Positions 1 through 8,074 of a DNA stretch of 64,000 nucleotides are shown here, one piece after another. A program made the position numbers and the translations under genes. Each line of letters opens with the position of its first letter. Position 1 is the first letter of the stretch. The notes beneath the pieces were generated by a model that saw nothing but the letters and a program-made list of their open reading frames with translations, had not been told where the DNA came from and made no database searches. Origin of the DNA: Arthrobacter sp. SO3 (GTDB lineage: Bacteria > Actinomycetota > Actinomycetes > Actinomycetales > Micrococcaceae); NCBI RefSeq assembly GCF_020532825.1, contig NZ_MQTS01000023.1, forward strand, positions 1 through 64,000, in the 5' to 3' direction.

Positions 1-234
1 CAGGGTCTCCAAGGCCTTCGCGAACGACGCATCGAGCTTCACCGCGGTCGATACCCCGGTCAGCGCCGGGATCGAGGCCAACGGCTTCGGCTTCTCAGCC
101 GCAGCCGAAGAGGACGCCGAGGACGAGGTGGCCGGAGCGGAGGACGCGGTGTTCGCCGGGCTGCAGGCAGCCAGGGAGAACATGAGCGAACCGGCAGCGG
201 CAACGCCGAGGAAAGTCTTGAGAGATGTACGCAT
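1..234 (-). CDS. Secreted lipoprotein, N-terminal part (cut by window edge)
   Basis: The first 78 codons are present; the 3' end lies outside the window. The protein opens with MRTSLKTFLG, a hydrophobic stretch, then the lipobox LAAC at residues 21-24, so it should be exported and lipid-anchored at Cys24. A Ser/Ala/Thr-rich linker (residues 25-46) follows, as is usual before a folded extracytoplasmic domain. The visible start of that domain (IPALTGVSTAVKLDASF) is not one I can assign to a family. The ATG at 234 has the Shine-Dalgarno AAGGAG about seven bases upstream, which fixes the start. It is transcribed away from the PEP-synthase-like gene. The function is unknown. Confidence 0.75.
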   Translation of the reverse strand, partial: MRTSLKTFLGVAAAGSLMFSLAACSPANTASSAPATSSSASSSAAAEKPKPLASIPALTGVSTAVKLDASFAKALETL

Positions 235-591
235 GGCAGTACTCCTTGAAAATGGTTCAATGGGATGTTCCCGTTCCCGCGGCCGTGAAACACGGCCTGA
301 CATTTTCCAGCGGGTCCGGCTTGGTCTGTCAGGAGTACTTCGGAAACACCCCCCACCCCGGATGGGTCACCCCCCAACCGACACCAACCCGTTACACAAC
401 CACACCGCGGCAACAGCCAGCGGGACCTGCCTCAGGCACCGAAGAAATCAAGTAACCAAGCGGTTGCCAGCAGCGCCGCAGTTCGCACCAGCCGCCCGCG
501 CAGCTATGGCCTCTTCCCTGCGGCAGTGCCAGTATGTTGGGCATCAGGCTCAATGTAGGCGCACCTGCTCCGGGCAGAAGGAGTCATACTC
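235..591. other. Divergent intergenic region, 357 bp
   Basis: This stretch separates the lipoprotein gene (minus) from the PEP-synthase-like gene (plus) and must hold both promoters. I see the two ribosome-binding sites at its edges but no convincing -35/-10 pair. I looked for the 19-bp rifamycin-associated element that precedes rifampin-inactivating genes in actinomycetes (GGGGCTTGCGGCAAGGCCC-like) and found none. Confidence 0.5.
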
Positions 592-3255
592 ATGACCTAC
601 ATCAACAACCTTGGCGATGTGGGACAAGGCGACGTCGCCCTGGCCGGCGGCAAGGGGATCGGCCTGGGCGGCCTCATTCAAGCGGGGCTTCCGGTCCCCG
701 CCGGTTTTGTGCTGAACACCGCGGCCTATGCCGACTTCGTGGAAGCCAACCACCTCGGGCCCGGCATCCAGGCGCTGGCCGCACTTCCGCCTGGGGCGGC
801 ACCGCAGGACTACGAGGATGCCTCGCAGCGGATCCGGGCCCTGTTCGGCGCCGGAACCATGCCGGCCGCGATCGCAGCAGAACTCGGCGCCGCCTACGGG
901 CGCCTCGGCGACGGGGATTCAGCCGTGGCGGTGCGGTCCTCCGCCACGGCCGAGGACCTCCCCTCGGCCAGCTTCGCCGGGCAGCAGGAAACCTACCTCA
1001 ACGTCGTTGGGGAGGGGGCCCTGGCCGCGGCCGCGACGGATTGCTGGGCGTCGCTGTGGACGGCCCGAGCCATGGCGTACCGGGCGCGTGAGGGCATCGC
1101 ACCAGGCACGGTGCGCCTCGCCGTCGTGGTCCAGCGCATGATCAAGGCCGAGGCCGCCGGGGTGATGTTCACCGCCAATCCGGCCAACGGACGCCGCGAC
1201 CAGCTGGTGATCAGTGCGGCGTGGGGCCTGGGCGAGTCCGTTGTCAGCGGAACGGTCAGCACTGATGACATCGTCGTCGAAGCAGGGACGGGCCGTGTGC
1301 TGTCCCGCCGCACAGCGGACAAGGCGACCATGACCGTCTACGCTGACCACGGCACCCGGGAGCAGCCGGTACCGGCGGAGCGCCGTCATCAGCCCGTGCT
1401 GGACGACCGGGCGGCGGCCGAGCTGGCCCGCTATGGAACACGGATCATGGAACATTTCGGCGTACCGCAGGACATCGAATGGGCACGGGCCGGTGACCAG
1501 TTCTTCATCCTGCAGTCCCGGCCCATCACCGCGCTGCCCGAGCCGGCGGCCGACGCCCCGGACACCTGGACGGTGCCCTACCCGAAGGGGCTCTTCTTCC
1601 GGGCGAGTATCGTGGAGCAGCTGCCCGACCCGCTCTCGCCGCTGTTCGCCGACCTCATTGACGGCTCGGTGTCCCGGTCGCTGCGTGCCCTGCTGACCGA
1701 AGCCGTCGGCAAGAACGTCATCCGCGAGAACGACGTGGGGCTGCCCACCATCAACGGCTACGCCTATTACTACTACCGCACCTCGGCATTGTGGCGTGTG
1801 ACGGGCAAGTCCCTGACCGCGGTCCGCTCGCTGGCCCGCGGCAAGGCGCACATGGGAGTAACCGGCTGGCGGGAATTTTCGCACCCCCGCTACGAGCGGG
1901 TGATCCAGGACTGGTCGGCGAAGCCCGTCAGGGAGCTTTCCGGGGACGAGCTGCTGGCAGGGGTGCAGGCGTTGCTGGACGCCGGCACCGTGTACTACAC
2001 GGCCATGCAGTCAATCATTCCGGTCGCGGCCACCAGCGAAATCTCCTTCCGGACGTATTACGACAGGCTCGTGCGTCGGGACGGGGATCCGCCCGCCCAG
2101 ACGTTCCTCCTCGGCTACGACAGCGAACCCATCCAGGCGGAGAAGTCGTTGTACGACCTGGCAGCCTGGGCCCGGGAAGTTCCGGGGCTGGCCCCGGCGA
2201 TCCTCCACGAACCGACGGCGGCACTCGTTGAGTCGCAGCGCACCGGGCTACCGCCGGCCGGGATGGACCCGGCCCTCTGGCAGCAATGGCATCCCCGCTT
2301 CCAGGACCACCTCGGCCGGTTCGGCCATACGGTCTACAACCTGGACTTCCTCACTCCGGTGCCGGCCGACGATCCCTCCCCGCTGCTGGGAACGGTGAAG
2401 TTCTACCTGCGCGGGCAGGGCAACGACCCGCACGAGCGCCAGCGGCTGGCCGCCACCCGCCGGGAGGACCAGACCGGCCGGACGATCGCCCGGCTCGGGC
2501 CGGCCCGCCGGGCCGCGTTCCTCCGGCTGCTCCGGTGGGCCCAACGTGCCGCCCCGATCCGCGAAGACGCCTTGGCCGACGTCGGCCTGGCCTGGCCGCT
2601 ACTGCGGCGGATGCTGTTCGAGCTCGGACGACGGCTGGTGGACTCGCGTGTCATCGCCGAGCCCGGCGACGTGTTCTGGCTGCGCCACCGGGAGCTGCGC
2701 AGCGCCGTCGAGTTCGGGCTCGCGGGGCCGGGGGCCCCGGCTGTGGCAATTACCGGCGCGGACGGGCCCGTCCGCGCCGGCGCCGTGGCGGAGCGCAAGA
2801 TGCTTTGGCGGGGCCAGGCCAAGGCCGCCGCCCCGCAATTGCTGCCCGAGAGCCGGTGGATGGAACGGGCCTTCGGGTCCATGATGCCGGCAGCCCCGCA
2901 GGACCAGCCCGGCGACATCATCAAAGGCGCCGGCGCCAGCTCGGGCCGGGTCAGTGCCCCCGCCCGCGTCCTGAGAGGGCCCGAGGAGTTCGCCCGGATG
3001 ATGCCCGGAGACGTCCTGGTCGCCCGCATCACCACTCCGGCGTGGACGTCGCTGTTCGCGATGGCCTCCGCCGTGGTCACCGACGTCGGCGGCCCGTTGA
3101 GTCACAGCTCCATCGTGGCCCGCGAGTATGGCATCCCCGCCGTGCTCGGCACCGGGGTGGCCACCCAGCGGCTCACCAGCGGCCAGCAGATCCGGGTCGA
3201 CGGCGACGCCGGAACCGTCACGATCGAGCATCCGGGCGTGACGGCCGGGCCGTGA
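592..3255 (+). CDS. PEP synthase-like / rifampin phosphotransferase-like enzyme
   Basis: The 887-residue protein has an N-terminal PPDK/PEP-synthase ATP-grasp domain (about 1-320, with AVRSSATAEDLPSASFAGQQ), a long middle region (about 330-770) and a C-terminal swivelling phosphohistidine domain. The catalytic histidine is His838 in GGPLSH. There is no PEP-binding TIM barrel after it, unlike true PEP synthase. This order and length match rifampin phosphotransferases (about 870 residues, His near 825), which transfer the beta-phosphate of ATP to rifamycins. Many relatives of this architecture have unknown substrates, so rifampin as substrate is only a possibility. The ATG at 592 has AGGAG upstream. 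The gene lies 12 bp before the fused hydrolase gene and is probably co-transcribed with it. Confidence 0.85.
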   Translation: MTYINNLGDVGQGDVALAGGKGIGLGGLIQAGLPVPAGFVLNTAAYADFVEANHLGPGIQALAALPPGAAPQDYEDASQRIRALFGAGTMPAAIAAELGAAYGRLGDGDSAVAVRSSATAEDLPSASFAGQQETYLNVVGEGALAAAATDCWASLWTARAMAYRAREGIAPGTVRLAVVVQRMIKAEAAGVMFTANPANGRRDQLVISAAWGLGESVVSGTVSTDDIVVEAGTGRVLSRRTADKATMTVYADHGTREQPVPAERRHQPVLDDRAAAELARYGTRIMEHFGVPQDIEWARAGDQFFILQSRPITALPEPAADAPDTWTVPYPKGLFFRASIVEQLPDPLSPLFADLIDGSVSRSLRALLTEAVGKNVIRENDVGLPTINGYAYYYYRTSALWRVTGKSLTAVRSLARGKAHMGVTGWREFSHPRYERVIQDWSAKPVRELSGDELLAGVQALLDAGTVYYTAMQSIIPVAATSEISFRTYYDRLVRRDGDPPAQTFLLGYDSEPIQAEKSLYDLAAWAREVPGLAPAILHEPTAALVESQRTGLPPAGMDPALWQQWHPRFQDHLGRFGHTVYNLDFLTPVPADDPSPLLGTVKFYLRGQGNDPHERQRLAATRREDQTGRTIARLGPARRAAFLRLLRWAQRAAPIREDALADVGLAWPLLRRMLFELGRRLVDSRVIAEPGDVFWLRHRELRSAVEFGLAGPGAPAVAITGADGPVRAGAVAERKMLWRGQAKAAAPQLLPESRWMERAFGSMMPAAPQDQPGDIIKGAGASSGRVSAPARVLRGPEEFARMMPGDVLVARITTPAWTSLFAMASAVVTDVGGPLSHSSIVAREYGIPAVLGTGVATQRLTSGQQIRVDGDAGTVTIEHPGVTAGP

Positions 3256-3267
3256 GCGGGAGGATCC

Positions 3268-5097
3268 ATGGACGGCTATGCCGAGCTTCGCGCGTTCCGC
3301 GCCACCCACCCGTACCGGTCGCTGACGGTCGGCGGCGTCGAATGGAAGTACATCGCGGGACCCGCCACCCCGCGCGCCCCGGCTGAAGCAGCAGACGCCG
3401 CACACCCTGCAGCGGAAACCGCCGCGGGGGCGAAGGCAGCGAGGCCGGCACTTCTTATCCTGGGCGGCGGCTTCGCATTCGGTGATTCAGCGTTCCGCAC
3501 CATCACCGCTTTCGAGCCCCGCTTCCGCGTGCTCTCCCCCTCCTATCCCCCGGTGCGGACCATGGCCGAACTCGTGGCAGGGATCGCGGCGATTCTCGAC
3601 GCCGAAGGGATCCGGTCCGCGAATGTCTTCGGCCACTCCCTCGGCGCCGGCGTGGCGCATGCCTTTTCGCGCCGTTATCCGCAGCGGGTGGACAAGCTCA
3701 TCCTGTCCGGGTTCGGTCTCTACACCCCTGGCCACACGCGGTTTGTGGGCGCCTTTGTCCGTCTTTTCTCGATGCTGCCCAAGGCCGCGCTGGCCGCTTT
3801 CTATCGTCCGCGGATCGCGCGCCTTGCCGCTGGGGCCGAAGAAGACGAGCGTGCTTTCCTCACTGCCTACACGGAGGACCTCTTCGCGGCACACACCAGG
3901 GAGTCGGCGCTGGCGCGCCTGGCGGTGCTCCTGGATCTGGCGGCACATCCGGACCGGTACGCCGCGTCAGCGATTTTCGAGCGTGGGGAGGACGTGCTGG
4001 TGATCGCCGCTTCTGATGACCGGGGATTCACGTCGGGCGAACGCGAAGCCTTGCTGGCCGCATATCCCGGTGCCCGGGCCTATGTGTTCGGCCACGGCGG
4101 CCACTGGGCGTCCGCCACCCACCCGACGGAATACGCCGACGTCGTCGGAAGCTTCCTCGAAGGCCGACCCCTTCCCGCGCGAAAGAGCGAAAACCCTGCC
4201 GTCCCGCCACGCCTCCCGGCGTCGACCCGCAGCCAGGCAGAGCCCGCAACCGCGCCGCTTTCGACGCTGGACGCCAGGCTTGCCGCCTTCCGGACCAGCC
4301 ACCGGTACCGCTCGCTCGACGTCGACGGCGTGCGCTGGCGCTACTTTGCCGGCGGCACGGGACGGCAGACCGTGCTTCTGCCCGCCGGCGGGACCAGGGT
4401 GCCGGACATGTACCTGCTGCTGATCGAGGCGCTGGAGCGGGATTTCCGAGTCATCGCCCCGGCTTACCCTGCCGGCGCCGGCATGGCCGGGCTCGCGGAC
4501 GGCCTGGCTGCGATCCTCGACGCCGAGGGAGTGACGCAGGCGGATGTGCTGGGCTCCTCGTTCGGCGGTTTTGTGGCCCAGGTGTTCGCCCGCCGGCATC
4601 CCGAGCGTGTGCGGCGCCTCGTGCTCGCGAACACCGGAAGCCCCTCAGCAGCCCCGCTCCCGCTGCTCCCGCTGCTCATCCGCGTCCTCGCCGTCCTTCC
4701 GGAAAGCGCTGTGCGTTCGGTGACCGGCTGGAATTGGCGCCGCTGGTTTGTCCACGGCGCACGGGACGACGCGGCGTTCTGGAGCATGCTGCTCGCGGAC
4801 ATCCTCGGCCGGCTGCGCAAGGAGGACCTCCTGTCAGCCCTGCGGGAGATGAGGGACTTCGCGCGGCTGCCAGCGGGTGGGACACCAGGGGCGCGCACCT
4901 CCGCGGTTCCGCCGGGTCCGGTGCTGCTGATCGAATCGGAGCGGGATGAAGCGTTTTCCCCGCAGGCGCGTGCGGCCCTCCGCGCCCTCTATCCTGCGGC
5001 GGAGGTCCGTCTTTTCGCGGGCGAAGGCCACGGAGTGATGGCCGCGCGGACCGCGGAGTACGTCGACACCGTGCGGGAGTTCCTGCGCAGACCCTGA
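3268..5097 (+). CDS. Tandem-fused alpha/beta hydrolase (two catalytic domains)
   Basis: The 609-residue protein contains two complete alpha/beta hydrolase domains. Each begins with the same signature (FRATHPYRSLTVGGVEW at about 9-25 and FRTSHRYRSLDVDGVRW near 345-361), so it arose by internal duplication. Domain 1 has the nucleophile elbow GHSLG with Ser124 and a late His in GHGGHW; domain 2 has GSSFG with Ser431 and a late His in GEGHG. Both catalytic sets look intact. A Pro/Ala-rich linker at about 295-330 joins them. GGAGG precedes the ATG, and the gene follows the PEP-synthase-like gene by 12 bp, so the two probably form an operon. The substrate is unknown; an ester or lactone is the default for the family. 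Confidence 0.85.
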   Translation: MDGYAELRAFRATHPYRSLTVGGVEWKYIAGPATPRAPAEAADAAHPAAETAAGAKAARPALLILGGGFAFGDSAFRTITAFEPRFRVLSPSYPPVRTMAELVAGIAAILDAEGIRSANVFGHSLGAGVAHAFSRRYPQRVDKLILSGFGLYTPGHTRFVGAFVRLFSMLPKAALAAFYRPRIARLAAGAEEDERAFLTAYTEDLFAAHTRESALARLAVLLDLAAHPDRYAASAIFERGEDVLVIAASDDRGFTSGEREALLAAYPGARAYVFGHGGHWASATHPTEYADVVGSFLEGRPLPARKSENPAVPPRLPASTRSQAEPATAPLSTLDARLAAFRTSHRYRSLDVDGVRWRYFAGGTGRQTVLLPAGGTRVPDMYLLLIEALERDFRVIAPAYPAGAGMAGLADGLAAILDAEGVTQADVLGSSFGGFVAQVFARRHPERVRRLVLANTGSPSAAPLPLLPLLIRVLAVLPESAVRSVTGWNWRRWFVHGARDDAAFWSMLLADILGRLRKEDLLSALREMRDFARLPAGGTPGARTSAVPPGPVLLIESERDEAFSPQARAALRALYPAAEVRLFAGEGHGVMAARTAEYVDTVREFLRRP

Positions 5098-5106
5098 CAC
5101 GTCGGG

Positions 5107-5154
5107 CCCGGGGTCCTGGGGACAGCGAGCCCCGGGGTCCTGGGGGCAGCGAGC
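5107..5154. repeat. 24-bp tandem direct repeat, two copies
   Basis: Two abutting 24-bp units (5107-5130 and 5131-5154) differ at one base only. Each begins CCCGGGGTCCTGGGG and ends CAGCGAGC. They fill nearly all of the 56-bp gap between two convergent genes, so they lie in the 3' untranslated region of both. Confidence 0.9.
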
Positions 5155-5513
5155 TAACAGTACCTCGGGTCCGCGGAACCGGTTGCGTCCGGCAGGCCGG
5201 CGTCGACCGGGAAAGTCATGAACGCCGGCGTCTCGTACGGATGCACGGACAGTGCGGCGTCAACGACGGCCGTGCGCCGGGAACGCGGGTAGATTGCCTC
5301 GATCCGGGTCTCCGGCACCTCCGCGGGGGAACTGACCGTGCCGATGGCCGGGTGCGCACCCTCCAGCGGGGTGAAGCGCCCGGTGCCCTCGACGCTGAAC
5401 GAGCAGTGCGAGTAGTTGCCCAGCCTGCCCGCCCCGGCGTCGCCAATGGCCCGCCGGACTGCTTCCGCCGCTACGGTCGGGACGTAGATGACCAGACAAT
5501 CCATTGGCTCCAT
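5154..5513 (-). CDS. NIF3-insertion-domain / YqfO-like small protein
   Basis: The approximately 119-residue product resembles the CutA/PII-like insertion domain of NIF3 family proteins, which also occurs alone. Typical residues are the MDCLVIYVP strand, AGRLGNYSHCSFS, TPLEGAHPAIG and the late HPYETPAF motif. The biochemical role of stand-alone members is not established; metal binding has been proposed for the family. The start is uncertain. A GTG at 5582 overlaps the upstream DedA stop as GTGA and would add 23 residues; the ATG at 5513 or 5504 fits the conserved domain better. A strong hairpin covers the two internal starts. Its stop lies against the 24-bp tandem repeat. Confidence 0.7.
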   Translation of the reverse strand: MEPMDCLVIYVPTVAAEAVRRAIGDAGAGRLGNYSHCSFSVEGTGRFTPLEGAHPAIGTVSSPAEVPETRIEAIYPRSRRTAVVDAALSVHPYETPAFMTFPVDAGLPDATGSADPRYC

Positions 5514-5535
5514 GGCAGAAAGTCTGCCATGGAGC
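5507..5535. promoter_or_regulatory. Perfect 13-bp hairpin over the start of the YqfO-like gene
   Basis: The arms are GCTCCATGGCAGA and its exact complement, separated by three bases. In the minus-strand transcript the 3' arm contains GGAG and the ATG at 5513, so folding would hide the translation start. No T-run follows, so a simple terminator after dedA is less likely. It could also be a protein operator. Confidence 0.75.
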
Positions 5536-5578
5536 ACAAATGACGGTGCGATCAGATTTTTCAGCGGCCGATCGATGT

Positions 5579-6235
5579 TCACGGTTCCGCTCTGCCGCCC
5601 GTGGGACCGGAATCAGATGCGCCGCCAGCCACGCGTTCGTCGCGGGATTTGCGGACTTTCCAGGCAACCAAGGCGATCACTACTGCGGCGACGACGACGA
5701 CGGTGATGTCCTGCCCCACAGCTTTGACTACCACTTCATAGGAATTACCGGCAAGGAATCCCAGAAGAACGCATCCTGCACCCCACACCAGGCCGCCGGC
5801 GACGTTGAAGGCCAGAAAAGTCGGGTAGGGCATGCGCGAGGTCCCGGCGAGGGCGGGCATGACTGCGCGGAAGAATGCGACAAACCGTCCCAGAAATACG
5901 GCCAGTCCGCCGCGGCGGCGCAGGAAGTCCTGAGCTTTCTGAAGTTTGGCACGGCGCCTGTTCATAACCTTAAGATTCAAGAACCTGGGACCGAGGTGCT
6001 TGCCGACTTCGTATCCGACCGTGTCCCCGGTGACCGCGGCGAGTACAACGAGGAGCACCATCGACCAGACGGGCACGTTGCCACGGCTGGCCACGACCCC
6101 GCCGAGGACCGCGGCGGTCTCGCCGGGAATTATGAAGCCGACGAAGAGGGCATCCTCGGCGAAGACCAGCAAGCCCACGATCACCAGGGCCAGCAGGGGG
6201 CTGACGTTGAGGATGTTGTCGACAAAACCGCTCAC
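5579..6235 (-). CDS. DedA family membrane protein
   Basis: The 218-residue protein has the DedA/SNARE-associated layout: an N-terminal hydrophobic segment, the re-entrant region around FIIPGETAAVLGG, then GDTVGYEVGK, the conserved FLGRFVAFFRAVMPALAGTSRM motif region and two C-terminal transmembrane segments. DedA proteins act in the inner membrane in lipid-carrier or phospholipid scrambling and in proton-motive-force homeostasis. The start is a GTG at 6235 preceded by CGGGATCCCG, itself palindromic; the ribosome-binding site is weak. The next gene downstream may be translationally coupled through a GTGA overlap. A second DedA gene lies at 38037-38777. Confidence 0.88.
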   Translation of the reverse strand: MSGFVDNILNVSPLLALVIVGLLVFAEDALFVGFIIPGETAAVLGGVVASRGNVPVWSMVLLVVLAAVTGDTVGYEVGKHLGPRFLNLKVMNRRRAKLQKAQDFLRRRGGLAVFLGRFVAFFRAVMPALAGTSRMPYPTFLAFNVAGGLVWGAGCVLLGFLAGNSYEVVVKAVGQDITVVVVAAVVIALVAWKVRKSRDERVAGGASDSGPTGGRAEP

Positions 6236-6462
6236 CGGGATCCCGCACCCTAACCGAACGCTACGGAGTCAACCGGACAGCGGCGCTCCCATGTAACTGA
6301 AGATACATTCGCGCCTGCGACGAAAGAAAGGCCTCTTGGGAGAACCGACCGTCAAGGGGCTGGCTCCAGGCCGAGCCGCGGCCCTGTGGCCGACAACCTG
6401 CCCGGGGAGATCTCGGCTGGCGCAGCCACACGCTCACCACCGGCACATGGAAGTATTCTCTT

Positions 6463-6927
6463 ATGACTACCGACAGTGATGCTGCCAACCTTCCGGCCTT
6501 TAGCGACTCCCACGGCGCAGGCGCCCCGTCTGAAGAAAGCCGAGGCTGGGACCACATCGGGGCCATCATTGTCGATGCCACGCTGCAGCGCCGGCAGAAC
6601 TACCACGAGACCGTCAAGCCGCGCGTTGACGCCCTGGTTGCGGCATGGCCGGATGCCGCCACGACCAGCGGGTTCCGCCAGCGCCTCGATACCGGGAAGC
6701 TCTCGGAAGTCATCGACTGGCCCTCCCCCGGCCGTCTTGCCCAGGTTGAGGACACCACGTGCGTGTTCGAGCGTCTGGGCATCGAGACGCTAACGGAACT
6801 CCGAGGCGCGCTCAGTGACCCCGCCACCAGAACCGCTCTCCGGGAGGCCCTGGCAGCTGTGCGGCACGTCAGTCCCAAAACGCTGGACTACATCGACACC
6901 CTGGCCGGAATCACCATGGGTAGTTAA
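6463..6927 (+). CDS. Conserved hypothetical protein with C-terminal HhH-like segment
   Basis: The 154-residue soluble protein has no signal peptide or membrane segment. The C-terminal segment AVRHVSPKTLDYIDTLAGI resembles a helix-hairpin-helix DNA-contact motif, and the preceding part is mostly helical. The N-terminal 25 residues look disordered. I do not recognise a named family. The gene stands alone between the divergent DedA gene and the convergent DUF3846 gene; the 227 bp upstream are non-coding and should hold its promoter. Confidence 0.7.
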   Translation: MTTDSDAANLPAFSDSHGAGAPSEESRGWDHIGAIIVDATLQRRQNYHETVKPRVDALVAAWPDAATTSGFRQRLDTGKLSEVIDWPSPGRLAQVEDTTCVFERLGIETLTELRGALSDPATRTALREALAAVRHVSPKTLDYIDTLAGITMGS

Positions 6928-6989
6928 GGCCAGCCAGCCACGGGCGATGGCGATTGGCTCCGGGGGGCGCCGCTAGCAGCCCATGCCCG

Positions 6990-7340
6990 CTAGGCCACCA
7001 GCCTCGTGTCAAAGAATTCTTCTGCGAGTCGGATCAGGTGACCGGGAACATCCGCCTCCTCGCCGTGGCCGCCGTGGCCGAGGAAGACGGCGGTGCCCCG
7101 TGCCACGCCCGAAAGATCCAGGCCGCAGTCGTACATCAGCTGGGCGGCACGAAGGTTCAGCGGAAGGTTGCGGATCACGCCTTCAGCGTTGAGGTAGACA
7201 TGCCAGTCACCGCGGGTGACGGTTTCTATGTCTCCGCCGACCAGGTCCTGCAGGGTGCGCAGGCCGGGTTCAATCGTTTCGATCCGGACGGGTTCGCTGA
7301 TCCGGGCCGGGATTATCAGTGCTGTGTATCTGTTGCTCAT
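6990..7340 (-). CDS. DUF3846-type protein
   Basis: The 116-residue product starts MSNRYTALIIPARISEPVRIETI and continues with LQDLVGGDIETV, the pattern of DUF3846. Such proteins occur on actinobacterial chromosomes, plasmids and phages, and their function is unknown. The ATG at 7340 lacks a strong ribosome-binding site, but the conserved domain begins there, and the upstream extension to 7538 looks non-coding. The C-terminal part contains GHGGHGEE, which might bind metal; that is a guess. Confidence 0.7.
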   Translation of the reverse strand: MSNRYTALIIPARISEPVRIETIEPGLRTLQDLVGGDIETVTRGDWHVYLNAEGVIRNLPLNLRAAQLMYDCGLDLSGVARGTAVFLGHGGHGEEADVPGHLIRLAEEFFDTRLVA

Positions 7341-7709
7341 TTTGGTTCTGTGATTAATAACAACGACGTAGTTCCCGGTGTTCCCGGCTCCGCTCCCGCA
7401 CCTCCCCCGGCTGTGATGAGTCTCACCTGCAATAATCGCCATCTGGCTTGAGCCACCGGCCCGGCGCTGTGCATCATAAAAAGGCAAGGCGGGGCCCTCA
7501 AAGTCCCTCCGCATGAGCCCTGACCGTTCGCACACCAAGCGTGCGCAACGGAACGCGGCATAGTTTTACCCATCCTGGTGGACGCAATGAGGCCATACCG
7601 GTGAGCTCGCAGAGCCTGCCACGGTCTCAGGCGTTCCTGGTTGGCCCTACGGCGGCTCCGCATCGGTGCGGCGGCCGGACCTCCGGAATCATGAATGGAA
7701 GCCTGAACA
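7341..7709. other. Intergenic region without a recognised gene, 369 bp
   Basis: No reading frame here has convincing codon bias. It contains a short hairpin CCGCA-TCGG-TGCGG near 7655-7675. It should hold the promoters of the flanking divergent small genes, but I cannot pinpoint them. Confidence 0.4.
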
Positions 7710-7913
7710 ATGACGTTTGAAACTGCCACCTCTGTCACCCACAAGCTCTGGGACCGCTCCAGCATGCACCACGAGCTGGATGCCCTGATTCACGACCTCT
7801 CGGTGCGGCACAACACCCCCAAGAGCAACATCGCGGTCCACGCCAGCGGCCCGAACACCTTCACGCTCAGCCTGAACCACGGCGCAGCGAACCTTGAGTC
7901 GGTCTCCGCCTAG
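7710..7913 (+). CDS. Small hypothetical protein
   Basis: A 67-residue polypeptide (MTFETATSVTHKLWDRSSMH...) with actinobacterial codon usage. It has no signal peptide, membrane segment or motif I recognise. A strong hairpin follows 21 bp after its stop, which supports it being a real, independently terminated transcript. The ribosome-binding site is weak (GGAAGC). Confidence 0.5.
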   Translation: MTFETATSVTHKLWDRSSMHHELDALIHDLSVRHNTPKSNIAVHASGPNTFTLSLNHGAANLESVSA

Positions 7914-7934
7914 CACCACAACGGCGGCGCAACA

Positions 7935-7965
7935 CGACGACGGCGGGACTTTCCCGCCGTCGTCG
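7935..7965. terminator. Hairpin terminator, GACGGCGGGA family copy 1
   Basis: A perfect 14-bp stem (CGACGACGGCGGGA and its complement) closes on the three-base loop CTT. It lies 21 bp after the small hypothetical gene. There is no T-run. Close relatives occur at 20187-20222 and 63073-63106. Confidence 0.75.
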
Positions 7966-8074
7966 ACCCATGTCAGTCCCCGGGACTTTGGACACGGGCC
8001 CAAGCCGCCCCGACCCGCCTAAAATCAAGCATGGCCAGTTCCAGCACGGACACAGAACCGGGCATGGATCCGTC

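Noticed and set aside
400-591. Possible rifamycin-associated element upstream of the PEP-synthase-like gene
   Set aside because: No sequence close to the known 19-bp element was found, so rifamycin induction is not claimed.
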